The notes under the pieces were generated by a model. That model was not told where the DNA came from. It worked only from the letters and a program-made list of their open reading frames with translations, and did not search any database. This document shows, piece after piece, positions 33,022 through 41,903 of a stretch of DNA of 64,000 nt. Position 1 is the first letter of the stretch. Every line of letters starts with the position of its first letter. This stretch comes from Ornithinimicrobium murale (GTDB lineage: Bacteria > Actinomycetota > Actinomycetes > Actinomycetales > Dermatophilaceae), in assembly GCF_003352835.1 (NCBI RefSeq), contig NZ_QLVD01000005.1, positions 1-64,000 on the forward strand, given 5' to 3'. Both the position numbers and the translations under genes were made by a program.

Positions 33022-34749
33022 TCAGAACAACTGCCGGAAGTTCGCTCGCGCCAGGTCGAGCAGTTCGTCGCCGCGCCCGGAGAAGACAGTGCGCAGGGCA
33101 TATAGCGTGAATCCCTTGACCTGCTCGGCCTGGATCGCCGGCGGGATGGTCAGCTCCTCCCGCTCGGTCACCACGTCGAGCAGGGCCGGGCCGTCGTGGG
33201 CCAGAATCTCGCGCATCGCGTCCGGCAGGTCCTTGGACTTCTCGACCCGGAGCCCCTTCAGGCCCAGGGCGTTGGCCACCGCTGCCAGGTCGGGGTTCTC
33301 CAGGTCGGTCGCGTAGTTGACGTAGCCGGCCGCCTTCATCTCCAGCTCGACAAAGTTGAGCGAGGAGTTGTTCAGGACCACGATCTTGACGGGCAGCTCG
33401 TTCTGGGTGAGTGTGAGCAGTTCGCCCAGCAGCATGGTCACGCCGCCGTCCCCGGAGAGCGTCACGATCTGTCGCTCGGGATAGGCGGACTGGGCGCCGA
33501 CGGCCTGCGGCACGGCATTGGCCATGCTGCCGTGGAGGAAGGACCCGATGATCCGGCGTCCACCACCGCTGGTGAAATAGCGGGCCGCGTAGACGACCGG
33601 TGAGCCGACGTCGGGGATGAGCACCGCGTCCGGGGCGGCGAGCTCGTCCATCAGACGCGCGACATACTGCGGATGGATCGGCCGCCCTCGCTTGCTGGGT
33701 GTGGCGAGGTCGTCGAGCTTCTCCCGGGTCTTGCGATAGTGCTTGAGCGAGTCCTGCAGGTGGCGGCGCTTCTTCTTGTGCTGCACCATCGGCTGCAGGG
33801 CTCGGACGGTGTCGCCGACATCCCCGACCAGCCCCAGGTCCAGCGGGACGCGGCGTCCCAGCTGCTCGCCGCGCAGATCGACCTGCACGATCTTCGCCTG
33901 AGGCGGATAGAACTGCTGGTAGGGGAAGTCCGTCCCGAGCATCAGCAGGACGTCGCTGTCCATCATCGCGCGATAGCCGGAGGCGAAGCCCAGCAGCCCC
34001 GTCATGCCGACATCGAAGGGGTTGTCGTGCTCGATGAACTGCTTGCCCCGCATGGCGTGCACGATGGGAGCACCGAGCGCGTCGGCGAGGGCGACGACCT
34101 CGTCGTGGGCACCCTCGACGCCTGCACCGGCCAGGATGGTGACCCGCTCGCCACCGTTGAGTAGCTCGGCGGCGGCCCGCAGCTCGTCCTCGGCAGGGGT
34201 CACCGTGGGCCGCGCCTGGGTGATGACGCTGACCCGGTCGTCCTCGATCTCCTGCAACGCGACGTCGCCGGGGATCACGATCACGGCCACCCCTCGCTTC
34301 TCGATGGCGGTGCGCATCGCGATCTCCATCACGCGCGGCATCTGGGAGGGGTGGGCGACGAGCTCGGTGTAGACGCTGCACTCCGCGAACAGCTGTTGCG
34401 GATGGGTCTCCTGGAAGTAGCCGCTGCCGATCTCGCTGCTCGGGATCTGCGCCGCGATCGCCACCACGGGCACCCGGTTGCGGTTGGCATCGAACAGTCC
34501 GTTGATCAGGTGCAGGTTGCCGGGGCCGCAACTGCCGACGCAGACCGCGAGCTCGCCCGTGAGCTCTGCGTCCGCTGCCGCGGCGAAGGCAGCGCCCTCC
34601 TCATGGCGGACGTGGACCCACCGCATGGTCCCGTCGGCACGCATGGCGTCGGTGAAACCGTTGAGCGAGTCGCCGGAGATGCCGTAGACCCGGCGGACTC
34701 CGTTCGCGACCAGTTGGGCAACCATGTTCTCGGCGATGTTCTGGGGCAC
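33022..34749 (-). CDS. poxB: Thiamine diphosphate-dependent pyruvate dehydrogenase/oxidase (PoxB type)
   Basis: About 575 residues with the three-domain ThDP layout: the N-terminal domain has the catalytic Glu in VHVRHEEGAAFAAAADAEL; the middle FAD/nucleotide-type domain includes VTILAGAGVEGAHDEVVALA; and the C-terminal domain has the ThDP/Mg motif GDGGVTMLLGELLTLTQNEL ending in NN. This fits pyruvate:quinone oxidoreductase, which oxidises pyruvate to acetate and CO2 at the membrane; a related acetolactate synthase-like role cannot be excluded. GGAGG at 34755-34759 lies five bases before GTG 34749, so I prefer this start to GTG 34782. It is divergent from the NAD(P)-binding gene. Confidence 0.9.
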   Translation of the reverse strand: MPQNIAENMVAQLVANGVRRVYGISGDSLNGFTDAMRADGTMRWVHVRHEEGAAFAAAADAELTGELAVCVGSCGPGNLHLINGLFDANRNRVPVVAIAAQIPSSEIGSGYFQETHPQQLFAECSVYTELVAHPSQMPRVMEIAMRTAIEKRGVAVIVIPGDVALQEIEDDRVSVITQARPTVTPAEDELRAAAELLNGGERVTILAGAGVEGAHDEVVALADALGAPIVHAMRGKQFIEHDNPFDVGMTGLLGFASGYRAMMDSDVLLMLGTDFPYQQFYPPQAKIVQVDLRGEQLGRRVPLDLGLVGDVGDTVRALQPMVQHKKKRRHLQDSLKHYRKTREKLDDLATPSKRGRPIHPQYVARLMDELAAPDAVLIPDVGSPVVYAARYFTSGGGRRIIGSFLHGSMANAVPQAVGAQSAYPERQIVTLSGDGGVTMLLGELLTLTQNELPVKIVVLNNSSLNFVELEMKAAGYVNYATDLENPDLAAVANALGLKGLRVEKSKDLPDAMREILAHDGPALLDVVTEREELTIPPAIQAEQVKGFTLYALRTVFSGRGDELLDLARANFRQLF

Positions 34750-34911
34750 GACAACCTCCGCAGGAGTAGGGGCTACCCCCACGACGCTACTGCGTGGTCC
34801 AGGTCCTGGGCGAGGTGGTCCGCTGGGGCTTCAGTTCGGCCGGACAAGGAATGGGACCGGGGAGTCTTGTGTTGTTGGTACAACTAACCGATTCTCAAGG
34901 AGCACACCCTG

Positions 34912-35556
34912 ATGGCACAGATCGTGATTTTCGGCGGCACCGGCTACTCCGGCGGCAACATCGCCCGGGAGGCGGTGGGTCGCGGGCACAACGTCACGTC
35001 CTACACCCGCAACGCACCGGCCGAGCCCATCGACGGCGTGGACTACCGCCTCGGATCGATGGCCGACCCGGACGTCGTGAAGGCCGCGGCCCAGGGCGCG
35101 GACCAGCTCGTGGTGGCGCTCAAGGCCGAGGACGTTGACGGCGCGCCGATGGCCGCGCGGGTGCCGACGCTGATCGAGGCCGCCCGGACGCATGACGCCC
35201 GGCTGTCCTTCGTCGGCGGCGCCGGATCGTCCCTGGTCGCCGAGGGCGGACCCCGGCTGGTGGACGGCCCGGACTTCCACGAGGACTGGAAACCTGAGGC
35301 GCTGGCGCACGCCGACGTGCTCGAGCTGATGCAGCAGGCACCCGAGGACCTGGACTGGTTCTATGTCAGCCCGGCGGCTCTCTACGGCTCGTTTGCTCCC
35401 GGTGAGACGACCGGGTCCTACCGGACCGGTGGCGACGTGCTCGTGACCAAGGAGGACGGCTCGTCCGAGATCTCAGGCACGGACCTGGCCCGCGCCTATG
35501 TCGATGAGATCGAGTCGCGGGCTCACCCACGACAGCGGTTCACCGTCGGGCACTGA
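34912..35556 (+). CDS. NAD(P)-binding Rossmann protein (SDR/NmrA-like)
   Basis: The 214-residue protein opens with the glycine-rich loop IVIFGGTGYSGGNIAREAV and continues with a strand ending in FVGGAGSSLV. The C-terminal SGTDLARAYVDEIESRAHPR is seen in atypical SDR proteins that reduce or sense small molecules. No obvious YxxxK catalytic pair is present. An AAGGAG site lies nine bases before the ATG. The divergent intergenic region contains an imperfect GTTG-N5-CAAC palindrome around 34875-34890 that could be an operator. A related NAD(P)-binding protein is encoded at 44679-45338. Confidence 0.85.
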   Translation: MAQIVIFGGTGYSGGNIAREAVGRGHNVTSYTRNAPAEPIDGVDYRLGSMADPDVVKAAAQGADQLVVALKAEDVDGAPMAARVPTLIEAARTHDARLSFVGGAGSSLVAEGGPRLVDGPDFHEDWKPEALAHADVLELMQQAPEDLDWFYVSPAALYGSFAPGETTGSYRTGGDVLVTKEDGSSEISGTDLARAYVDEIESRAHPRQRFTVGH

Positions 35557-35634
35557 CCCGACGCCCGCACACCCTGCGCGCGCACCTCAGCTCACCCACT
35601 CTGACCCGACGCCGCAGCCCCCAGCCGCGCACAC

Positions 35635-35716
35635 CAACCGGAATCGTCGAGGGGCGCTGCGCATCGTGCCTGGTCACAGGCCTGCGGTGAGCGGGCACCG
35701 GTGACGATTCCGGTTG
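35635..35716. repeat. Perfect 14-bp inverted repeat spanning 82 bp
   Basis: CAACCGGAATCGTC (35635-35648) and its exact complement (35703-35716) enclose 54 GC-rich bases that contain smaller pairings. The stretch lies between the convergent NAD(P)-binding and glnA genes; with the terminator at 35781 it accounts for most of 35557-35831. It could form a long stem-loop. No second copy was found. Confidence 0.75.
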
Positions 35717-35780
35717 TCCTGCGCGACTAAGTCCCGAATGAGAGGCTCAAGGGCGCCAGAGACCACTGGGGCAGACGCCA

Positions 35781-35815
35781 ACGGGGCGGGAGCGCGTGCA
35801 GCGCTCCCGCCCCGT
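35781..35815 (-). terminator. glnA terminator
   Basis: A perfect 15-bp GC stem (35781-35795 with 35801-35815) and a five-base loop lie 16 bases beyond the glnA stop. There is no U-tract, as is common in high-GC actinobacteria. The hairpin could act on both strands. Confidence 0.8.
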
Positions 35816-35831
35816 CATGGGTGTCAGAGGA

Positions 35832-37256
35832 TCAGATGTCGAAGTACATCTCGAACTCGTGCGGGTGCGGGCGCAGGCGGATCGGGTCGATCTCGAAGTT
35901 GCGCTTGTAGTCGATCCAGGCGGTGATCAGGTCCTCGGTGAAGACGTCGCCCTCGGTGAGGTAGTCGTGGTCCGCCTCGAGCGCCTCCAGCACCTCCGGC
36001 AGCGAGGTCGGCAGCTGCGCGATGCCCTCGAGCTCCTCCGGGGGCAGCTCGTAGAGGTCCTTGTCCACCGGCTCCGGCGGCTCGATCCGGTTGCGGATGC
36101 CGTCCAGGCCTGCCATGAGCTGGGCCGCGAAGGCCAGGTAGGGGTTGGCCGACGGGTCCGGCACGCGGTACTCCACCCGCTTGGCCTTGGGGGAGCTGCC
36201 GGTGATCGGGATCCGCACGCACGCCGAGCGGTTGCGGGCAGAGTAGACCAGGTTGATCGGGGCCTCGAAGCCAGGCACCAGCCGGTGGTAGGAGTTCATC
36301 GAGGGGTTGGTGAACGCCAGCAGCGAGGGGCCGTGGGAGAGCAGGCCACCGATGTACCAGCGGGCGATGTCGGACAGGCCGCCGTAGCCGCTCTCGTCGT
36401 AGAACAGCGGCTCGCCGTCCTTCCAGAGCGACTGGTGGGTGTGCATGCCCGACCCGTTGTCACCGAACAGCGGCTTGGGCATGAAGGTCGCGGTCTTGCC
36501 GGCGGCCCAGGCGCTGTTCTTGATGACGTACTTGAACTTCATCAGGTCATCGCCGGAGTGCAGCAGGGTGTTGAACCGGTAGTTGATCTCCTGCTGGCCG
36601 GCGGTGCCGACCTCGTGGTGGGAGCGCTCGACCTCCAGGCCGACCTGTGCCATCTCCAGGCACATCCGGTCGCGCATGTCCGCGAAGTGGTCGACCGGGG
36701 GGACGGGGAAGTAGCCGCCCTTGTAGCGCGTCTTGTAGCCGCGGTTGCCACCCTCCTCCGCGCGGCCGGTGTTCCACGCGGCCTCGATGGAGTCGATGTG
36801 GTAGTACCCACCGCTCGGCCCGGTCGAGAAGCGCACGTCGTCGAAGACGTAGAACTCGGCCTCGGCGCCGAAGAAGGCGGTGTCGGCGATGCCGGTGGAA
36901 CGGAGGTACTCCTCGGCCTTCGCGGCGATCTGGCGGGGGTCGCGCTCGTAGGGCTCGTCGGTGAACGGGTCGACGATGGCGAAGTTCATGATGAGCGTCT
37001 TCTCGGCCCGGTAGGGGTCGAGGTAGGCGGTCTTCGGGTCCGGGATCAGCTTCATGTCGGACTCGTGGATGGACTTGAAGCCCCGGATGGAGGACCCGTC
37101 GAACATCTGCCCCGTCTGGAAGGCCTCCTCGTCGAAGGAGCTGGCCGGCACGTTGAAGTGCTGCATGACCCCGGGGAGGTCACAGAACCTGATGTCGATG
37201 AACTTGACGTCCTCGTCCTTGATGAAGGCGAGGACCTCCTCTGCGTTGGTGAACAT
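35832..37256 (-). CDS. glnA: Type I glutamine synthetase
   Basis: The 474-residue protein is the exact family length. Motifs include FDGSSIRGF, metal-binding [11 protein letters not shown], the ATP-site segment [20 protein letters not shown], and NRSACVRIP. The adenylylation loop [10 protein letters not shown] places Tyr402 as the regulatory site, so activity is expected to be switched by GlnE. It condenses ammonia and glutamate to glutamine in the cytoplasm. AGGAGG lies just before the ATG at 37256, which is chosen over the longer frame. Its neighbourhood (RDD protein, DUF4191, lipA) matches the mycobacterial glnA1 locus, supporting the main assimilatory enzyme. Confidence 0.97.
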   Translation of the reverse strand: MFTNAEEVLAFIKDEDVKFIDIRFCDLPGVMQHFNVPASSFDEEAFQTGQMFDGSSIRGFKSIHESDMKLIPDPKTAYLDPYRAEKTLIMNFAIVDPFTDEPYERDPRQIAAKAEEYLRSTGIADTAFFGAEAEFYVFDDVRFSTGPSGGYYHIDSIEAAWNTGRAEEGGNRGYKTRYKGGYFPVPPVDHFADMRDRMCLEMAQVGLEVERSHHEVGTAGQQEINYRFNTLLHSGDDLMKFKYVIKNSAWAAGKTATFMPKPLFGDNGSGMHTHQSLWKDGEPLFYDESGYGGLSDIARWYIGGLLSHGPSLLAFTNPSMNSYHRLVPGFEAPINLVYSARNRSACVRIPITGSSPKAKRVEYRVPDPSANPYLAFAAQLMAGLDGIRNRIEPPEPVDKDLYELPPEELEGIAQLPTSLPEVLEALEADHDYLTEGDVFTEDLITAWIDYKRNFEIDPIRLRPHPHEFEMYFDI

Positions 37257-37372
37257 CCATCCTCCTGATAGCCGCGCGGGTTGCGTCCCGCTCAGGAAAG
37301 ACAGTAGTTGGCTCCGGTTTCCTGACCGTGACCCCAATGTTTCGCGCGTGTTTCGCGGGTTAACCTGCTGGG

Positions 37373-37807
37373 GTGACAGCCTCAGCCTATCCGGGTGCCG
37401 AGCTGGGCCTCCCGGAGCGCGGGCCCGGTTCGCTCGCCCCGTTCTCCCGTCGCCTCATCGCCGTCTTCATCGACTGGATGGCCTGCACCTTCATCGCCCT
37501 GGCCATCCTCGACGTCCCGTGGGGAGGTCTGGCAGGCACCGCCTCCCTGCTGCCACTGGGGGTCTTCGCGCTGGAGAACCTCCTGCTGGTGAGCACGGCC
37601 GGCATGACCCTCGGCCACGGGCTGCTGGGCATGCGGGTGCACCGGGTCGATGCACTCAGGCAGGGACGGGCCGGTATGCCGGGGCTCAGGTCAGGCCTGA
37701 TCCGCGCCGCCCTCCTGTGCCTGCTGATCCCCGCCCTCATCACCGACCGGAACGGGCGGGGACTGCACGACCGGGCAGCCGGCACCCTGCTGCTGCGCAG
37801 CAGGTAG
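37373..37807 (+). CDS. RDD family membrane protein
   Basis: The 144-residue protein has an RDD domain: [20 protein letters not shown] contains the Arg and Asp hallmarks of the first helix, and [17 protein letters not shown] is the typical C-terminal end. Three to four hydrophobic helices place it in the membrane. Function is unknown; some members are linked to Na+ or Li+ export. TAACCT ends six bases before the GTG, so the transcript is leaderless. It is divergent from glnA, and a sulfatase gene follows six bases after its stop, probably in the same operon. Confidence 0.9.
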   Translation: MTASAYPGAELGLPERGPGSLAPFSRRLIAVFIDWMACTFIALAILDVPWGGLAGTASLLPLGVFALENLLLVSTAGMTLGHGLLGMRVHRVDALRQGRAGMPGLRSGLIRAALLCLLIPALITDRNGRGLHDRAAGTLLLRSR

Positions 37808-37813
37808 ACCGCC

Positions 37814-39532
37814 GTGCGCCCGTTCGCCCTGGTGGCCACCGCCCTGGTGGCCAAGTCGGTCGCGGTCGCCGGCGCCGTCCTGGGCGCGGACCCGCGGATC
37901 GCCCTGGTGGTGCTCACGGCCCTCCCGCTGATCGCACTGGTGCTCTGCCCAGGGCTCCTGCTGCGCGGGAGGGGACGCACGGCATACCTGATCGGTGCCG
38001 ACCTGCTGGTGACCGTCCTGCTCTTCGCCGACGTGCTCTATGCCCGGTCCTCGGGACGTCTGCTCAGCCTGCACCTGCTGAGCCAGCCGAGCGGGTTCGA
38101 GGGGATGGGGTCCTCCGTGCTGGCCATGATGCGGTGGTGGGACCTGCTGTTGTTCGTGGACCTGTTGCTCCTGGGGGTGCTCGCGCTCACGGCCCGGCTG
38201 CGGGGGTGGCGGCTGCACAACCCGCAGACCAAGGAGCGCGGTGTGCGGTGGCGCATCGGGCGGGTGCGGGTGGTCGCGCTGGTGGTGGCCGGCTCGGTCG
38301 TGGCGTTCCTGGTGCAGGTGATGACACTGACCTCTGACCCGGGGTTGCGGGTCTCCACCCTGTCGCCGTTGGGGACCCACGCCTACGAGGCCTACACCGA
38401 GCTGGTCGACTCCCACGGGGAGCTCACGCCCTCGGAGCGGGAGCGGGTCAGGGCCTGGTTCGAGGCCAACGCGGGCTTCCAGCAGGCCGCGCCCGAGCAC
38501 GAGGACCTGGTCGGGATGCTCGAGGGCCGGGACCTCTACATCGTGCAGTTCGAGTCGCTCGAACAGGTGGTGATCGATGCCGCCCCCTACGGCGAGGAGG
38601 TGACCCCCACGATCAACAGCTGGCTCGATGAGAGCCTGGTCTTCGACCAGGTGCTGGCGCAGGTGCGCGACGGCAGCAGCTCTGACGGTGAGCTGCTGAT
38701 GCTGGCCGGGGTCTATCCCGTGCAGTCGGGCGCTGCCTTCATGCGCTTCCCCGACCATGACGGCTACACCACCCTGCCGCGGCTGCTGGCCGACGAGGGG
38801 TACCGGTCGATCGCGCTGCACAACGACACCGAGACCTTCTGGAACCGGGACCGCGTCTATCCGCACCTGGGGTTCGAGCGGTTCATCGGTCAGGAGGGGT
38901 TCGACTCCGGCACGCCACTCGGCCTCGGGCTGGCCGACACCGACCTGTTCGACCAGGCACTGCGCGAGATCGACGGGCTGCCCGCACCCCGCTTCCTGCA
39001 CCTGATCACCACGACCTCACACCTGCCGTGGGAGCTGCCCGAGGAGCTGCAGGACCTGGACCTGCCGGGCGAGGACGCGACGAGCGACTACCTGGAGACC
39101 GTGCACTACACGGACGCGGCGCTGGGGGAGTTCGCCGCCGGGCTGCAGGAGCGCGGCCTGCTGGAGCAGTCGGCGATCGTCGTGGTCGGCGACCACGAGG
39201 GGCCGCACCGCTATGCCCCCGAGGACGAGCGCTGGATGGACGGGAACGCCGGGCGGGTGCCCTTCATCGTCTATGTGCCCGGGATGGACGGGCGACGGAT
39301 CTCCACCAGTGGGGGCCAGGTCGACGTGCTGCCGACCCTGGCGCAGCTGTTCGGGATCGACCCGGAGCAGTATGCCGAGGGCGTGATGGGGCGCACCCTG
39401 CTCGGCCCCGCGTCGGGCTCAGCAGTGACCCCGGACGGCCAGGTGCTGCCCGGGGCCTTTGGCGTCGAGCACCTGCGTGAGGCCTACGGGATCGCCGACC
39501 TGGCGATCAGCGGCGACTGGTTCGCAGAATAG
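37814..39532 (+). CDS. LTA synthase-family membrane sulfatase/phosphotransferase
   Basis: The 572-residue protein has about five N-terminal membrane helices (to roughly residue 180) and an extracellular sulfatase-like domain. The domain begins with the metal ligand in DLYIVQFESLEQ. The nucleophile region is VRDGSSSDGELLMLAGVYP, where Ser/Thr attacks the phospholipid in LtaS-type enzymes. HLITTTSHLPWELP and VVVGDHEGPHRYA carry the remaining metal ligands. It probably transfers phosphoglycerol or another phosphoalcohol to an envelope glycan. It starts six bases after the RDD gene and interrupts the otherwise conserved RDD–DUF4191 order. Confidence 0.9.
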   Translation: MRPFALVATALVAKSVAVAGAVLGADPRIALVVLTALPLIALVLCPGLLLRGRGRTAYLIGADLLVTVLLFADVLYARSSGRLLSLHLLSQPSGFEGMGSSVLAMMRWWDLLLFVDLLLLGVLALTARLRGWRLHNPQTKERGVRWRIGRVRVVALVVAGSVVAFLVQVMTLTSDPGLRVSTLSPLGTHAYEAYTELVDSHGELTPSERERVRAWFEANAGFQQAAPEHEDLVGMLEGRDLYIVQFESLEQVVIDAAPYGEEVTPTINSWLDESLVFDQVLAQVRDGSSSDGELLMLAGVYPVQSGAAFMRFPDHDGYTTLPRLLADEGYRSIALHNDTETFWNRDRVYPHLGFERFIGQEGFDSGTPLGLGLADTDLFDQALREIDGLPAPRFLHLITTTSHLPWELPEELQDLDLPGEDATSDYLETVHYTDAALGEFAAGLQERGLLEQSAIVVVGDHEGPHRYAPEDERWMDGNAGRVPFIVYVPGMDGRRISTSGGQVDVLPTLAQLFGIDPEQYAEGVMGRTLLGPASGSAVTPDGQVLPGAFGVEHLREAYGIADLAISGDWFAE

Positions 39533-39618
39533 GCCGCCCCCGTAGGCCGCCCCCAGGGGGTCGCGGGGGTGACTTCCGTGGTGGCCTTTGCTCGGGGCAG
39601 ATCGTGGCCCGCGGGCAC

Positions 39619-39786
39619 TGTCGTGCACGGCCGGTCGCCCCTGCCCGATCCTGCACGACACCCTGTCCCGAGGTTCGGCACTGTCGTGCACGGCCGGTCA
39701 CCCCTGCCCGATCCTGCACGACACCCTGTCCCGAGGTTCGGCACTGTCGTGCACGGCCGGTCACCCCTGCCCGATCCTGCGCTCGG
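39619..39786. repeat. 63-bp tandem array of 42-bp palindromic elements (two full, one partial)
   Basis: Complete elements lie at 39619-39660 and 39682-39723. A third starts at 39745 but its right arm is lost. Each full element is TGTCGTGC, 26 bases, GCACGACA, and is separated from the next by a 21-base spacer, giving an exact 63-bp period. The interior pairs less well than in copies A and B. The array fills most of the 39533-39845 gap, between the convergent sulfatase and DUF4191 genes; nothing else is recognised there. Confidence 0.88.
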
Positions 39787-39845
39787 AGTTGTCGTGGGCG
39801 TAATTGACGGCGATCTGCCTCGCCAACGCCGCACCGCTGCTCGCG

Positions 39846-40631
39846 TCAGCGCCCGCGCAGAGCGCGGCGGTCCATCCGGGCCTTGCGCGGGTCGACACCG
39901 GCAGGCAGCGGCGGCTTGGCGCTGGCGCTGATCGCCTTGAGCCGCTTGTGCACGACCATGGCCTCCTGCTTGGTGATGCTCTTGTCCAGCTTCTTCATGG
40001 TCTTGACGAGTTTGGACAGTCGCACCTCGTCCTCGCCGTGGCCGACCCGCAGCGTGTGGACCGGCACCTCGGGTCCGACGATGCGACCGACCTTGCGGCG
40101 CTCGTTCTCGGAGATGCGCTTGGCGGCGGCCTGCGGGCCCTCGTTGATCAGCACCACACCGGGCAGGCCGACGGCACGGAAGACCATCGCCGCGTTGTGC
40201 AGGTCGCGCATGCCGCGGACCTTGCCGCCGGCTTCGGCAGCGACCGGCTCCTCGTCGTAGTACCAGGTGCGCTTCAGCGTGCCCAGCACCGCAGCGGTGG
40301 CGCCGGGCTGTCCCTCGATCTGGCTGAACGCCGCCTGTTCCGCCCGCCGCGCCAGGATGAAGACGGCGGCCAGGATCGCCAGCGGGAGGCTGATGATCAT
40401 CACGTAGACGAGCATGTTGAGCCAGAGCCCGATCAGCAGGCCGACCAGCAGCACGGCCAGGGCGGCCAGGAGCATCCACCACATGGCAGCAGGGTCGTGC
40501 TTGCGGGTCATGCTCCAGACCTGCTTGAACTGCTGCCACCTCCCTGGGTTGTTGGGGTCCCTGGGCGGCTTGTTCTTGCGGCCGAACCGGCGCTTGCGCT
40601 TGGGCTCGGTCGAGTCGTTCGTGGTGGACAT
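39846..40631 (-). CDS. DUF4191 family membrane protein
   Basis: The 261-residue protein starts with a Lys/Arg-rich tail (KRKRRFGRKNKPPRD) and has two adjacent membrane helices (about residues 50-95). The rest is cytoplasmic: DLHNAAMVFRAVGLPGVVLI NEGP, and a C-terminal basic KTMKKLDKSITKQEAMVVHK segment. It corresponds to the conserved gene next to lipA in mycobacteria (Rv2219). Function is unknown. A TATCCT box ends seven bases before the ATG, within the end of lipA, so it can be transcribed on its own as well as from lipA. Confidence 0.9.
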   Translation of the reverse strand: MSTTNDSTEPKRKRRFGRKNKPPRDPNNPGRWQQFKQVWSMTRKHDPAAMWWMLLAALAVLLVGLLIGLWLNMLVYVMIISLPLAILAAVFILARRAEQAAFSQIEGQPGATAAVLGTLKRTWYYDEEPVAAEAGGKVRGMRDLHNAAMVFRAVGLPGVVLINEGPQAAAKRISENERRKVGRIVGPEVPVHTLRVGHGEDEVRLSKLVKTMKKLDKSITKQEAMVVHKRLKAISASAKPPLPAGVDPRKARMDRRALRGR

Positions 40632-40636
40632 AGTGA

Positions 40637-41662
40637 TCAGGATACTTTGGATGTGACCCGGGACAGCAGTGAGGAAGCCTCCTGCCGGGCGGGGTCATCG
40701 GCCGCCTCGCCCAGGTGGGACAGGTTCTCCGGGATCGGACGGCCCCAGGTGCGCATCGCCTGGGCGTAGAGACGCCCTGCGCGGTAGGAACTACGGACCA
40801 ACGGCCCGGCCATGACGCCCTTGAACCCGATCTCCTCGGCCAGGTCGGACCAGTGCACGAACTCCTCGGGCTTGACCCACCGGTCGATCGGGTGGTGCAG
40901 CTTGGAGGGCCGCAGATACTGCGTGATCGTCAGGATGTCGCAGCCGGCGTCGTGCAGGTCGTGCAGGGCCGACTCGATCTCGTGGTCCTCCTCGCCCATG
41001 CCCAGGATCAGGTTGGACTTGGTGACCAGGTCGGCCTCGCGGGCCATGGTCAGCACCCGCAGCGACTTGTCGTAGGTGAAGGCCGGGCGGATCCGCTTGA
41101 AGATCCGCGGGACCGTCTCCAGGTTGTGCGCGAAGACCTCGGGGCGGGCGTCGAAGACCTGGCCGACCAGCTCGGGCACGGCACCGAAGTCGGGAGGGAG
41201 GATCTCCACACCGGTGTTGGGGTTGAGCGCGTGGATCTGCCGGATGGTCTCGGCATACAGGCTGGCCGCGCCGTCGGGCTGGTCGTCGCGGGCGACGCCG
41301 GTGACGGTGGAGTAGCGCAGACCCATCTGCTGCACGGACTCGGCCACGCGGCGGGGCTCGTCCAGGTCGAGCGCCCGGGGCCGGCCGGTGGCGATGTCGC
41401 AGAAGTCGCAGCGGCGGGTGCAGATGTCGCCACCGATGAGGAAGGTCGCCTCGCGGTCCTCCCAACACTCGAAGATGTTGGGGCAGCCGGCCTCCTGACA
41501 GACCGTGTGCAGGCCGCCGGACTTCACCATGCTGTGGAGCTCTTGGTACTCCGGCCCCATCTTGGCGGTGGTCCGGATCCACTCGGGCTTGCGCTCGATC
41601 GGGGTCTCCGCGTTGCGGGCCTCGACACGGAGCATGCGACGACCCTCGGGTGCGACAGTCAC
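40637..41662 (-). CDS. lipA: Lipoyl synthase
   Basis: The 341-residue radical-SAM enzyme inserts two sulfurs into octanoyl groups on lipoyl domains. The auxiliary cluster ligands are in [12 protein letters not shown], the radical-SAM CxxxCxxC motif is CTRRCDFC, and DDQPDGAA and [20 protein letters not shown] are family signatures. The C-terminal Ser of RSSYRAG that ligates the auxiliary cluster is present. I choose GTG 41662 ([10 protein letters not shown]), with an AAGGA site upstream and a TAGGCT -10 near 41699-41704; the longer frame reads through a terminator hairpin. It works with LipB, encoded 6.4 kb away rather than adjacent. Confidence 0.96.
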   Translation of the reverse strand: MTVAPEGRRMLRVEARNAETPIERKPEWIRTTAKMGPEYQELHSMVKSGGLHTVCQEAGCPNIFECWEDREATFLIGGDICTRRCDFCDIATGRPRALDLDEPRRVAESVQQMGLRYSTVTGVARDDQPDGAASLYAETIRQIHALNPNTGVEILPPDFGAVPELVGQVFDARPEVFAHNLETVPRIFKRIRPAFTYDKSLRVLTMAREADLVTKSNLILGMGEEDHEIESALHDLHDAGCDILTITQYLRPSKLHHPIDRWVKPEEFVHWSDLAEEIGFKGVMAGPLVRSSYRAGRLYAQAMRTWGRPIPENLSHLGEAADDPARQEASSLLSRVTSKVS

Positions 41663-41758
41663 TCGTTCCACTTCCTTGCAGACGAATTGGTCCTGCCAGC
41701 CTAATGCCGCAGCCGATCCCGAGCGCGATCGCCCCCCGGCCAGCCGGCGCAACGGGGT

Positions 41759-41802
41759 GCGGCCCCGCACCCACCGGATTGCTCGAGTGGGTGCGGGGCC
41801 GC
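41759..41802 (-). terminator. Terminator of the carboxypeptidase gene
   Basis: A perfect 16-bp stem (41759-41774 with 41787-41802) and a 12-base loop lie about 100 bases beyond the carboxypeptidase stop and upstream of the lipA promoter. It insulates the two same-strand genes. No U-tract is present. Confidence 0.8.
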
Positions 41803-41903
41803 AGGCCAACTACCAGACCGAGGTATGCCGTGGCTCACCCGGGGTGGGTGGCCGTCGGTCCTCGGTGGCCCGGGAAGGTCAGCCGGTCAGGTGACCGGGA
41901 CGG

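Noticed and set aside
39619..39786. A short CRISPR array.
   Set aside because: The spacers are identical rather than unique, the unit is a 63-bp tandem repeat, and no cas gene is present in the window.
39601..39807. A repetitive protein read through the 63-bp repeats on either strand.
   Set aside because: The period is a multiple of three, so open frames appear automatically. There is no ribosome-binding site, and the palindromic structure explains the sequence better.
41663..41809. A 49-residue N-terminal extension on lipoyl synthase.
   Set aside because: It would read through a perfect terminator hairpin and the lipA promoter region, and the family begins near the chosen GTG.
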